A stretch of DNA of 64,000 bases from Paenibacillus xylanexedens. GTDB taxonomy: Bacteria > Bacillota > Bacilli > Paenibacillales > Paenibacillaceae. The stretch is taken from NCBI RefSeq assembly GCF_017874615.1, contig NZ_JAGIKV010000023.1, forward strand, positions 59,059 through 123,058, written 5' to 3'. Positions 53,890 to 62,537 of the stretch are shown here, piece after piece. Every line of letters starts with the position of its first letter. Position 1 is the first letter of the stretch. The position numbers were made by a program, and so were the translations under genes. Under the pieces are notes generated by a model, which saw nothing but the letters and a program-made list of their open reading frames with translations, was not told the origin of the DNA and ran no database searches.

Positions 53890-55203
53890 TTATTTCGTGA
53901 GTTCTGCTCTTGCTTTGACCCACTTGTCGTTCAGATCTTTCATGATGTCGTCATACGATTCCTTGCGGTTCCCAATACCTGCTTCGATAATGCGTTTCTT
54001 GAAGTCAGGCTGCCAGAGACCGATTTCGCCTTCGTTATCAATCTTGTCGACCAGACCTTCCTGACCTTCTTTGGCAGGTGTAAGCGTGGAGAATTTCACA
54101 TCTTTATATTGATCCAAAATCGGTGGCAATTCAGCATTCTTGTCTGCATCCATACCACCACCCTGTTCAACTGCGTAATTCGATTTCGCCAGGAACCAGT
54201 CAATCCAAGCTTTGGCAGCAGGTTTGTTCTCACTGTTCACGTTCATGCCGATGTTATAGTCGGCGGAGAGCGGAACCACAACCTCACTCGCATTGGTTGG
54301 GAAAGGTAAGAATCCGATATCGTCCGGGGTATCCGTCATGCCTTGGATCTGCGTGATGGCCCAAGAGCCAAGTGCCATCGTGGCAATTTTGCCTTTGGCG
54401 AGATCCGCTTTGGAGCTTTCCCAGTCGGTTGTTGTTGGATCTTTCTCGATTAGACCGTTCTTGGCAGCATCATAGAGGACTTTGTACAGTTCATAGTGCG
54501 GCTGACCAGGCACAAAGTTCTCATCTGTGTTCGGTTGGTCCACGTTAACGTAATCCACACTGCCTGCAACGGTTGGCAGATCCGATTCCCATTGGGTGAG
54601 AGCCCAGCCGGATGCATAGTTGGTGTAGAGCGGAACCGCATCTGTATTGTCTTTGACCAATTGAAGCGCAGCCTGGAATTGCTCCGGTGTTTTTGGCAAT
54701 TCGGTAACGCCTGCGTCTTTGAAGACCTGTTTGTTATAAATAATTCCGGAGAACGTGATCACGGTAGGGATACCGTATACCTGACCATCCACCATGCGTT
54801 CTTCAATGGCGGTGTACTTGTCTTTCAATTCATCATACGTGCCGAGCGGCTCGAAAAAGTCCGGGATATCCGCGATCGGAACACTGGTCGGGATCATCAG
54901 TACGTCACCATAATCCTTGGTGCTCATACGGATCTTCACTTGTCCTTCGTAGTCAGCTAGTGCCTGAAAGTTAACTTTGACATCAGGATATTCCTTGTTG
55001 AACTCTGCTGCGTAGCCTTTGAACACGGTATCCACAATATCTGTCCGTTGCGTCAGAAAGGTTATTTCACCTTTGATATCTGCCGGATCTGTGCTGATCT
55101 CCTCCCCTGCCTGCGAAGATCCACCTCCGGATGAACATGCAGCAAGTAGTGAAGTGATGAGCAGCATCGTCAGCAACATCATCCAACCTTTGTTTTTTCT
55201 CAA
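53890..55203 (-). CDS. Extracellular manno-oligosaccharide-binding lipoprotein (predicted)
   Basis: 437 residues, starting at TTG 55203 nine bases behind GAGGGG. The signal peptide ends in lipobox LLAAC. Family 1 SBP features are ITFLTQRTDIVDTVFKGYAA, YGIPTVITFSGIIYNKQVF and AKAWIDWFLAKSNYAVEQGG. It is the first gene of the minus-strand mannan operon and divergent from the epimerase operon. A strong promoter with a palindrome in its spacer precedes it. Confidence 0.9.
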   Translation of the reverse strand: MRKNKGWMMLLTMLLITSLLAACSSGGGSSQAGEEISTDPADIKGEITFLTQRTDIVDTVFKGYAAEFNKEYPDVKVNFQALADYEGQVKIRMSTKDYGDVLMIPTSVPIADIPDFFEPLGTYDELKDKYTAIEERMVDGQVYGIPTVITFSGIIYNKQVFKDAGVTELPKTPEQFQAALQLVKDNTDAVPLYTNYASGWALTQWESDLPTVAGSVDYVNVDQPNTDENFVPGQPHYELYKVLYDAAKNGLIEKDPTTTDWESSKADLAKGKIATMALGSWAITQIQGMTDTPDDIGFLPFPTNASEVVVPLSADYNIGMNVNSENKPAAKAWIDWFLAKSNYAVEQGGGMDADKNAELPPILDQYKDVKFSTLTPAKEGQEGLVDKIDNEGEIGLWQPDFKKRIIEAGIGNRKESYDDIMKDLNDKWVKARAELTK

Positions 55204-55231
55204 TTGTTTCGACCCCTCTCTTAAGTTAATT

Positions 55232-55248
55232 AAGTTATCGTTAAGGTT
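55232..55248. promoter_or_regulatory. LacI-type operator, imperfect
   Basis: AAGTTATCGTTAAGGTT resembles the operator at 55369-55384 (shared AAGTTA-CG-TTAA core). It lies downstream of the binding-protein promoter. Confidence 0.5.
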
Positions 55249-55257
55249 ACAAGATGA

Positions 55258-55286
55258 ATTCTATTATGGTAACGCTTACCTGTCAA
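55258..55286 (-). promoter_or_regulatory. Promoter of the importer operon with palindrome in spacer
   Basis: On the minus strand TTGACA (55281-55286) and TAGAAT (55258-55263) are 17 bases apart. The spacer contains the palindrome GGTAACGCTTACC (55268-55280), a likely repressor site. Confidence 0.75.
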
Positions 55287-55330
55287 TTCATTTATTCATA
55301 ACTTAACAAGAAAAATTGCGATGCATTTCG

Positions 55331-55359
55331 TTGACATCTGTTTTTCAGGGCACTAATAT
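55331..55359 (+). promoter_or_regulatory. Promoter of the epimerase operon
   Basis: TTGACA (55331-55336) and TAATAT (55354-55359) are 17 bases apart, with the expected start near 55366, directly ahead of the operator. Confidence 0.72.
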
Positions 55360-55368
55360 TGTTTAATA

Positions 55369-55384
55369 AAGTTACCGTTAACTT
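55369..55384. promoter_or_regulatory. LacI-type operator
   Basis: AAGTTACCGTTAACTT is a near-perfect palindrome around a central CG, the LacI-family pattern, placed at the predicted transcript start of the epimerase operon. The LacI regulator encoded at 57985 is the natural candidate to bind it. Confidence 0.65.
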
Positions 55385-55427
55385 AATTTAATTAGATTGA
55401 TGCACTATTTTGAAGGAGCGCTCACTT

Positions 55428-56618
55428 ATGAATACAAAAACAACCGAACTTCAATCTGAGATTAAGGCGCATTGGGAGAAGCAGATTTTACCCTTCTGGT
55501 CCAACCTAAAAGATACAACCGACGGTGGATTCTACGGCTGGGTTGGCAATGATCTTCAAGTGAATCAACAGGCGCCCAAAGGCGGGATCGCCACGGCACG
55601 GCAACTTTGGACTTTTGCAGCAGCCTATCGGGTAACCGGAAACGAAAGATGGCGGGATCACGCGGAGCACGCCTATCGTTTTCTCGCTGACCATGTGATG
55701 GATACTGATTATGGCGGCATGTACTGGATGGTAGATTACACAGGGGAAGCACTGGATACGAGCAAACATGTGTATACGCAATCATTCGGCGTGTATTCAC
55801 TCAGTGAGTACTATCGTGCAACCGAGGATGCTTCTGCATTGGAACTTGCGAAAACGCTTTTTGCTCTAATCGAGGACAAAGGTCTGGATGCCGAACTACC
55901 TGCGTACAAGGAACAATTTGATCGCACATGGAAGGAACAGCCCAATGAAATGCTGAGCGAAAACGGGGTGATTGCGGATTACACAATGAATACGCATATC
56001 CATGTATTAGAGGCCTACACCACGCTCTATCGCGTGTGGCCGGATCAACAAGTGAAGGCGGCGCTGGAACGCCTGCTCGGGATTCTATATGAACGTGTGT
56101 ATGACCAAGACACCAAGTTTCTCGGGGTATTTTTCAACAAACAGTGGGAATCCATCATTGACCTGCGCTCGTTCGGACATGACATTGAAGCCAGCTGGCT
56201 GATTGACGAAGCACTGAAAGTTCTGGGGATGGAACAACATCTGGAGTATGCTGCGATGGTAACGGATATCGCCTATAACATCTCCAATGTGGCCGTGAAT
56301 GCGGATGGTTCCCTGTTAAATGAACAAGAAGGTGATCATATCGATGAGAAGCGAATTTGGTGGGTTCAGGCCGAGGCGATGGTCGGTTTCTATAACGCGT
56401 ATCAGCGTACAGGTGATCCATTGTTTCTGGAGAGAGTGGAACGCTTGTGGACCTATACAAAAGAAAACATCATTGATCAGCGCGCTGGTGGGGAATGGTA
56501 CTGGTCGGTTGACGGAAACGGTATACCGGATCAGAGCGAAATTGCCGGACCGTGGAAATGCCCGTATCACAATAGCAGATTCTGTATTGAACTAATTGAG
56601 AGGATGGGATCAGAATGA
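55428..56618 (+). CDS. Cellobiose/mannobiose 2-epimerase (AGE family)
   Basis: 396 residues from ATG 55428, nine bases behind AAGGAG. The (alpha/alpha)6-barrel AGE family is shown by LPFWSNLKDTTDGGFYGWVG, DYGGMYWMVDYTG, FGVYSLSEYYRAT, NTHIHVLEAYTTLYRVWPD and the C-terminal GPWKCPYHNSRFCIELIER. Such enzymes convert the reducing-end sugar of mannobiose to glucose, giving mannosyl-glucose for the phosphorylase encoded next. The stop overlaps the start of that gene by four bases. Confidence 0.9.
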   Translation: MNTKTTELQSEIKAHWEKQILPFWSNLKDTTDGGFYGWVGNDLQVNQQAPKGGIATARQLWTFAAAYRVTGNERWRDHAEHAYRFLADHVMDTDYGGMYWMVDYTGEALDTSKHVYTQSFGVYSLSEYYRATEDASALELAKTLFALIEDKGLDAELPAYKEQFDRTWKEQPNEMLSENGVIADYTMNTHIHVLEAYTTLYRVWPDQQVKAALERLLGILYERVYDQDTKFLGVFFNKQWESIIDLRSFGHDIEASWLIDEALKVLGMEQHLEYAAMVTDIAYNISNVAVNADGSLLNEQEGDHIDEKRIWWVQAEAMVGFYNAYQRTGDPLFLERVERLWTYTKENIIDQRAGGEWYWSVDGNGIPDQSEIAGPWKCPYHNSRFCIELIERMGSE

Positions 56619-57799
56619 TACACCCCAAATACAAGGAGTTATTGGAGAAACAGGAACAGCTGCTTACTCGCCCTAATGATATCAATTCTTCCTTCTACAA
56701 CGGCATATATGATCGGTACCAATATCCGGTTATCACTCGCCATCACGTACCACTGCATTGGAGATTCGATCTGAATGAGACGACAAACCCGCATTTCATG
56801 GAACGCCTGGGCATTAACGCAACACTGAATCCGGGAGCCATCTATTTCAATGGCAAATACATCATGGTCATCCGAACGGAAGGATTGGATCGTAAATCAA
56901 TCTTTGCGCTCGCCGAGAGTGACAATGGAATTGACGGATTCCGTTTCACGGGTAAACCATTGGTCTGGGAAGATATTGATGCGGATGAAACCAATCAGTA
57001 TGATATGCGCCTTGTTCAACATGAAGATGGCTGGATCTATGGCATCTATTGCTCGGAACGCAAAGACCCAGAGGCTCCTGCATTTGATACATCCAGCGCA
57101 GTTGCACAGGCAGGACTGGTCCGTACACGGGATCTTACAAGCTGGGAACGGTTGCCCAACATCACCACCAATTCCCCTCAACAGCGTAATGTCGTATTGC
57201 ACCCGGAATTCGTGGATGGAAAATATGCCTTCTACACCCGTCCACAGGATGGATTCATCTCCACAGGCAGTGGCGGCGGAATCGCCTTTGGTCTGTGTGA
57301 GGATATCTTGAACCCTGTCATTCATGAAGAGACCATTATCGACGAACGGCAATATCATACGGTCTATGAGGTCAAAAACGGTCAAGGCCCTGCTCCGCTC
57401 AAGACGGATCATGGCTGGATTCACATTGCTCACGGAGTTCGGAACACCGCGGCAGGCCTGCGTTATGTGTTATACACCTTTGCTACGGATCTGAACGATC
57501 CGGCGCGTATTATCGCCAAGCCGGGCGGCCACTTCATTGCCCCTTATGACGACGAGCGTGTAGGCGATGTATCCAATGTTATTTTCTGCAACGGTGCTGT
57601 GGTCAATGAGAAGGAAGAAGTCTTTATCTATTACGCTTCCAGCGATACCCGCTGTCATGTGGCAACAACGACTCTCGAGAAACTGGTCGATTATACGTTC
57701 AATACACCGGCTGATCCATATCGTTCCTTGGACTGTGCCAGCCAGCGGGGTCAGCTGATTGAACAGAATGAGAAGCTTTTACAGAAACAATTAACGTAA
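56615..57799 (+). CDS. GH130 4-O-beta-D-mannosyl-D-glucose phosphorylase-like
   Basis: 394 residues, the length of GH130_1 enzymes. Motifs are LGINATLNPGAIYFNGKYIM, NQYDMRLV with proton donor Asp130, FYTRPQDGFISTGSGGGIAF and GQGPAPLKTDHGWIHIAHG. It should phosphorolyse mannosyl-glucose to mannose 1-phosphate and glucose, saving one ATP equivalent. The four-base overlap with the epimerase gene supports this two-step pathway, as in Bacteroides fragilis. Confidence 0.9.
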   Translation: MIHPKYKELLEKQEQLLTRPNDINSSFYNGIYDRYQYPVITRHHVPLHWRFDLNETTNPHFMERLGINATLNPGAIYFNGKYIMVIRTEGLDRKSIFALAESDNGIDGFRFTGKPLVWEDIDADETNQYDMRLVQHEDGWIYGIYCSERKDPEAPAFDTSSAVAQAGLVRTRDLTSWERLPNITTNSPQQRNVVLHPEFVDGKYAFYTRPQDGFISTGSGGGIAFGLCEDILNPVIHEETIIDERQYHTVYEVKNGQGPAPLKTDHGWIHIAHGVRNTAAGLRYVLYTFATDLNDPARIIAKPGGHFIAPYDDERVGDVSNVIFCNGAVVNEKEEVFIYYASSDTRCHVATTTLEKLVDYTFNTPADPYRSLDCASQRGQLIEQNEKLLQKQLT

Positions 57800-57984
57800 C
57801 ATCGGTAGAGCGTCCTCTCAGGGAAACCTGCAATGTGCTGAAAATTAGCGAAACAACAGCCGGATTTGCTTTATTCCAAGTGGGTAACGATGTATACTGA
57901 TATGGATTGTTATTATGTTGGAAGAAAGTGTTCATCATAATGACAGCACATTGTGCCTATACCGGCTTGAAGGAGGCGACCATA

Positions 57985-59016
57985 CTGAAGAACAATATCA
58001 CCATGCGGGATATCGCCGACAGGCTCGGGGTCAGCAGTGTGACCGTCTCGAAAGCATTGAATGATAAAGATGGCGTGAGTGGCGAATTAAAGGAAAAAAT
58101 TAAAGTGCTTGCTGTTGAAATGGGCTATCGGTATAATGCTGCTGCCCGTTCGATGAAGGAAGGCTTAACCCATAATATTGGCGTAATTATCCCGGAGCGT
58201 TTTACCGGACCTACGCAGTCGTTCTATGTACGCGTGTTCCAGCGCATCACCAAACATCTGGAGGAACAGGGCTACTACGGCATTCTGCACATTCTGAATG
58301 TGGAGGATGAGGAAGAATTAACGTTGCCCAAGCTGTACAGTGACAACAAGGTCGATGGTTTCATCGTGCTCGGACAGATCAGCAAAGAGTATATTGAACT
58401 GGTGCGATCGATGGAAGTTCCCAAAATGTTTCTCGACTTCTACGATGAACATTCGGACATCGATTCCGTTGTTACCGATAACTTCTACGCTGCCTATGAG
58501 CTGACGAACTATCTGGTTCAGCAGGGCCACCGTAACATTGCTTATGTAGGGAACTTGTATTCCACGAGCAGCATCCAGGACCGATTCCTCGGGTACTACA
58601 AATCCTTGCTGGAACATCGCTTGCCGATGAATCCGGATCTGGTTCTGAATGATCGGGATGAACGGGGTACGTTTATTGAGATTGATCTGCCGGAACAGCT
58701 GCCAACCGCCTTTGTATGCAACTGTGATCAGGTCGCTCATCTGCTCGTTCAGAAACTGACTTCAATGGATATTCAGGTGCCTGGCCAATGCTCTGTTGTT
58801 GGTTTTGATAATGATATCTATGCGATGCTATCCGATCCCAAGCTGACAACTGTTGAAGTAGATGTGGAACAGATGGCACGCACGGCAGTTCAGTCCATGC
58901 TCAAAAAGGTCGACAACCCAAACCGCAGTTTCGGCCGTGTACATGTGAAAGGCAACATCATCTATCGTGACTCGGTGAGTACTGTGTCTGCCTCATCAGA
59001 TACTATGGATATTTGA
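57985..59016 (+). CDS. LacI-family regulator of the mannan locus (predicted)
   Basis: About 343 residues. The LacI helix-turn-helix reads TMRDIADRLGVSSVTVSKAL with hinge YRYNAAARSMKEG; a periplasmic-binding-like effector domain follows (GFIVLGQISKEYIELV, CSVVGFDNDIYAMLSDPKLT). The best-placed start is CTG at 57985, eight bases behind AAGGAGG, giving the usual (M)KNNITMRDIA. The standard in-frame codons are either far upstream without a site (57940) or inside the DNA-binding domain (58003). It probably represses both mannan operons through the operators at 55232-55384. Confidence 0.85.
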   Translation: MKNNITMRDIADRLGVSSVTVSKALNDKDGVSGELKEKIKVLAVEMGYRYNAAARSMKEGLTHNIGVIIPERFTGPTQSFYVRVFQRITKHLEEQGYYGILHILNVEDEEELTLPKLYSDNKVDGFIVLGQISKEYIELVRSMEVPKMFLDFYDEHSDIDSVVTDNFYAAYELTNYLVQQGHRNIAYVGNLYSTSSIQDRFLGYYKSLLEHRLPMNPDLVLNDRDERGTFIEIDLPEQLPTAFVCNCDQVAHLLVQKLTSMDIQVPGQCSVVGFDNDIYAMLSDPKLTTVEVDVEQMARTAVQSMLKKVDNPNRSFGRVHVKGNIIYRDSVSTVSASSDTMDI

Positions 59017-59045
59017 ATAAAAAAATGAAATAAACGAACACAGAT

Positions 59046-59078
59046 GACTGGCCTTTATCTTACTGGCCAGTCTTTTCT
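59046..59078 (+). terminator. Rho-independent terminator of the LacI gene
   Basis: GACTGGCC (59046-59053) pairs with GGCCAGTC (59065-59072), followed by TTTTCT. Confidence 0.82.
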
Positions 59079-59091
59079 GATGCATTAGAGC

Positions 59092-59769
59092 TTAACGACG
59101 GCGATGATCTGTTGAATCCATCAAAAATGTAGTCGTTCTCCAAATCGAGAGGATGAGGATCAGCTCATACACATTGGTTAAAGTACCGGTTTCCACTGGC
59201 AGGGAGATTAACTGCCCTACAAACAACAAGGCAGTTCCAACAAACAGCCAAACCCATTTATGTTTGAAAAGAACGACCAGGCTAACAAATAACAGAACAA
59301 TCCCCACGATGATCACCATCATCGGCGGACCTCCATGACCTTCTGCCATATATCTCAGTACTCCATACTCTTCTATAACTTTGAGATTTTTAACCTCGGA
59401 CAAAGTAAAACCTACAATCTGGTAGATAACCAAACCTAAATTTATCAGCCATGCTACCACACTCGTTATACTTCTATTGGCAAACTTGGCACCTGAGCTG
59501 CGCAAGATATGGTAGCCAACAAGAATAAGGGTAGGGGTAGCAAAGGCATGTAGCCAAAATCGAAGGCTACTGAGGACCATTAACACTTCCCCATCCCCTA
59601 TCAAATTACCTACAGCAATAATTCCATTGTCATATGCCAAGCTGAACGCTACGAATAGCTGAAAACTGGAATACGCGAGCCATTGCTTCCTCTGGGTTAA
59701 ATCGATGGCCATCCAAACAACAAGTATCAAATAAACAAGAGTAAGTGCAGAATATATCCATACATCCAA
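59092..59769 (-). CDS. Multi-pass membrane protein, unrecognised
   Basis: 225 residues with six or seven predicted helices (for example LTLVYLILVVWMAIDL, IIVGIVLLFVSLVVLF and WVWLFVGTALLFVGQLI). There is no catalytic or transport motif I recognise. A charged loop IEEYGVLRYMAEGHGG lies between helices 4 and 5. It forms a single-gene unit between two terminators. Confidence 0.65.
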   Translation of the reverse strand: MDVWIYSALTLVYLILVVWMAIDLTQRKQWLAYSSFQLFVAFSLAYDNGIIAVGNLIGDGEVLMVLSSLRFWLHAFATPTLILVGYHILRSSGAKFANRSITSVVAWLINLGLVIYQIVGFTLSEVKNLKVIEEYGVLRYMAEGHGGPPMMVIIVGIVLLFVSLVVLFKHKWVWLFVGTALLFVGQLISLPVETGTLTNVYELILILSIWRTTTFLMDSTDHRRR

Positions 59770-59875
59770 GCTGCTTCACCATCCTTATTGGTCAATTCTA
59801 GTAATTATATTTACCGGTAAGTAAAATTACAAGGTGAATTTGTATTAATGGCTGTCTATAGAGCTAAATTATATA

Positions 59876-59918
59876 AAAAGAGCACTCCCGGCTATCGAAG
59901 CTGCAGGAGCACTCTTTT
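59876..59918 (-). terminator. Hairpin terminator of the pectate lyase gene
   Basis: AAAAGAG..CTCC pairs with GGAG..CTCTTTT, with two mismatched bases in the stem and a T-run on the minus-strand exit, 40 bases after the lyase stop. Confidence 0.65.
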
Positions 59919-59957
59919 CCTTGTTTGAAGAATGAAAAGCAACCGGTTACTCTGATA

Positions 59958-61385
59958 TCAATAACTTGTCTTCAACCAATTGTCCTTGGACCAGGTCAAT
60001 TTACCGGAACCCGCGCCATTGGAAGCCGTGAGTCGTGCATTCAACGTGGATGGATCATCCGTTGTATAGCTGTAAGGAAGGGTCGAGAAACCGTTCCAGG
60101 AGAACGATTTCACCACGGCCGGGATTGGCGCCAACGGGCTGCCAGACGTATCACTGCTGCCACGGAATGAGCTTCCATCCAAAGAATACATAGTATCGGT
60201 CACTCTGATTTTGCCGGTATAGGTTGGGTCTGCCGGATCGGTCTGATTGTTGCGAACAGGATACAGAACGTCCTTGATAACTGATTTCTCGACCAATACG
60301 GCTCCGCTCTCTGTGGAGATTGCCCCATTGCCAATGATATCGAACTTATAACCTTTGGACGCAATCGCTGTTGCCATCGCCGTTGTAATTTTGGCTTTAG
60401 AGGCACGTGCCCCTGTCGAATCCATCACGATGTTGTATGCATGTGCGTTGCCGCCACGCAGGCGTGGCATCCGATCCTGAATATCTTTGTAGAGATTATG
60501 GTGCAGCGTCATGGACAGGTTGGCGTTAGCTGATTCCAGGCTGGTCGAACCGACCAGATGTCCTTTCTTTTGGGGTCCTGAGATGGCGATAATATCGGCT
60601 TTGCTGAGACCTACAGCACTGCTGCGAAGGTAGTTGTATATGGGATAGGAAGCCTTATTTGCTTCCAATTCGTTAATCTGCTGGGTAACCCAGCTGTTCG
60701 AGCTGCCGTCATCCCCTTTGAAGAGGGACCAGGAGATGGTCACGCCGCTGGTTCCTTTTTTCGAATCGACAAGTCCGTCATAGGCTTTATTAAATGTGCA
60801 GTGATCAATCCATACGTTGCTGTTCTCCTCCAGGGTGATGTAATCCCAATCGTTCTTGTCGTAATCACCTTTGGTGGATTCATCCCATTCCCATAACTCA
60901 TCAAATTCCAGGTTGCGGATGATGACATTTGAGCTTCGTTTCACGCTGATCGCAGCGTGTTTGATTTTGGAGCCATTGGCGGAGAAAATCGTGAGTCCAT
61001 TGAAACCGTCAATCGTGAGCTTGCTGACACCGGTCTGTTTTAATACGGGATGCGTCAACGCATCATTATGCTTGGCAAAAGGAGAAGTCTGCGCTGTACT
61101 CGGAATTTCATTCCATCCCAGATTCAGATCGTTCATGATCTCAACGACTTTGACGCCGGAGTTCTTTTTCAGAGCCAGTGCCAGATCGGTGGCATTATAC
61201 ACTTTCTTATACGTGGCTGTGTTTGATTCGCTAATGATGCCGCCGCCCGCGTTCCCTTGGGAGAAGCCTGTAAGATTGTAGTCTGCGTTACCCGCTGCCT
61301 GCACACTTGCCGGGCCGGACAATAAAGTTAACCCCAACGTTAGAGCCAAGGCTGTGCTGCATAAGCTTCGTAATTTAGATTTCAT
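59958..61385 (-). CDS. Secreted pectate lyase, polysaccharide lyase family 1
   Basis: 475 residues from ATG 61385, ten bases behind GGAGG; the ATG three codons earlier abuts that site. A signal peptide ends near ASVQAA. The beta-helix shows the PL1 signatures SSNVIIRNLEFDE, EENSNVWIDHCTF with the calcium-site region SKKGTSGVTISWSLF, and DRMPRLRGGNAH holding the catalytic arginine. The enzyme cleaves polygalacturonate by beta-elimination outside the cell. A perfect cre site upstream indicates catabolite repression. Confidence 0.93.
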   Translation of the reverse strand: MKSKLRSLCSTALALTLGLTLLSGPASVQAAGNADYNLTGFSQGNAGGGIISESNTATYKKVYNATDLALALKKNSGVKVVEIMNDLNLGWNEIPSTAQTSPFAKHNDALTHPVLKQTGVSKLTIDGFNGLTIFSANGSKIKHAAISVKRSSNVIIRNLEFDELWEWDESTKGDYDKNDWDYITLEENSNVWIDHCTFNKAYDGLVDSKKGTSGVTISWSLFKGDDGSSNSWVTQQINELEANKASYPIYNYLRSSAVGLSKADIIAISGPQKKGHLVGSTSLESANANLSMTLHHNLYKDIQDRMPRLRGGNAHAYNIVMDSTGARASKAKITTAMATAIASKGYKFDIIGNGAISTESGAVLVEKSVIKDVLYPVRNNQTDPADPTYTGKIRVTDTMYSLDGSSFRGSSDTSGSPLAPIPAVVKSFSWNGFSTLPYSYTTDDPSTLNARLTASNGAGSGKLTWSKDNWLKTSY

Positions 61386-61472
61386 CGATTCCATTCCTCC
61401 CAATATATGATGATGACATTCGTCCATCGCTGCCATGCCGTGTTACGAAGGACATGTTATCAATGTAAATGT

Positions 61473-61486
61473 TGAAAGCGATTACA
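61473..61486. promoter_or_regulatory. CcpA cre site of the pectate lyase gene
   Basis: TGAAAGCGATTACA matches every position of the consensus TGWAANCGNTNWCA, about 90 bases before the lyase start codon. Confidence 0.8.
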
Positions 61487-61634
61487 ACAATAATCCCTAT
61501 CTCACATGTAGACGGGAATGGCTGGTACAGCAAGGAATTGTACTGTAAGCAACCTTGAATCGTACAGAGTTAACTTGGGGAGTAAGGTTTCAGGGATATA
61601 TCGTGGCAACATGAAGGCGTCGGATAAAATGAAA

Positions 61635-61671
61635 CCAAAAAAGCAGGACTGCATCTGCTGCAGACCTGCTC
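61635..61671 (-). terminator. Rho-independent terminator of the UPF0316 gene
   Basis: GCAGGTCTGCA pairs with TGCAGTCCTGC (one mismatch), followed by TTTTTTGG on the minus strand, right after the stop codon. Confidence 0.82.
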
Positions 61672-61675
61672 AATT

Positions 61676-62191
61676 CTACTTTTTAATGGAACGTGTCCAG
61701 AAGCCGCCATGGAACTGTTTGGGTTCCACGGTAATGACAAATGCTTTGGGGTCCAGATCGAGAATCGTCTGGTAGAGCAATTTCTGGTTTTTACGTTTTG
61801 CCAGAATCTCCATCACAAGCCGATCCCCGTCACGTCCACTACCCACCCATGCAGTAACACCGAACCCTTTATCGCGGAGGGCATTCGCGACATTGCTACC
61901 CATCTGGTTACAGATGACTTTAACGGTAACGTAACCGAGTGCAATCTTTTCTTCAATCCAGGCTCCGAGCAACACACCGAGTCCGTAACCCACCGCGTAG
62001 ACGATTAAAGCAGAAGGCTGGGTCAGATACTTGAGTACCAGATTCAGACCGAGCACATAGATCACAATCTCACCCATGCTAATCAGTGCGGCGATGTATT
62101 TCTGGCCTTTGAGTGTCAGAATCATCCGGAGTGTATAAGCGGATACGTACACAATCTGGATCAAAAAGATAAATACCAATATTTTAAACAA
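61676..62191 (-). CDS. UPF0316/DUF2179 membrane protein
   Basis: 171 residues: three N-terminal membrane helices (ILVFIFLIQIVYVSAYTLRM first) and a soluble C-terminal DUF2179 domain of about 80 residues (GFGVTAWVGSGRDGDRLVME, LLYQTILDLDPKAFVITVEP). The same ending domain occurs in the YitT family, where it may bind a nucleotide-type ligand. Function unknown. It is monocistronic with its own terminator; the 250 bases upstream (62192-62441) hold nothing I can support. Confidence 0.85.
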   Translation of the reverse strand: MFKILVFIFLIQIVYVSAYTLRMILTLKGQKYIAALISMGEIVIYVLGLNLVLKYLTQPSALIVYAVGYGLGVLLGAWIEEKIALGYVTVKVICNQMGSNVANALRDKGFGVTAWVGSGRDGDRLVMEILAKRKNQKLLYQTILDLDPKAFVITVEPKQFHGGFWTRSIKK

Positions 62192-62537
62192 TCACAATCC
62201 CTCTTTCCTGGCCCTCACAACGGAATTGGCCCTTTGCTGCATATACTCGACGATTTCGTTTCATCTATGCTTCCTGTATGTTCGCTCTATCTCCATCATT
62301 GGACGTTATGCCCTCATTCTAAACGGTTGAATGTAAATCCGTAGGCATTTTCTGCTCTCTGGCATGCCGGAACTGCAATTATAGAACCGTTTGTAACGAT
62401 TATCAACCCGGCAGAGGTCCCAGGGTCGAAAACGGTGGTCTTTGAATATGCTGTATCATCATAAAGCCAAGCACGCTGGCACAGGATATCAGGTCAAAAC
62501 CAGGATGGATGGGTCAAAACAAAAAGGGGGTGCCGTC

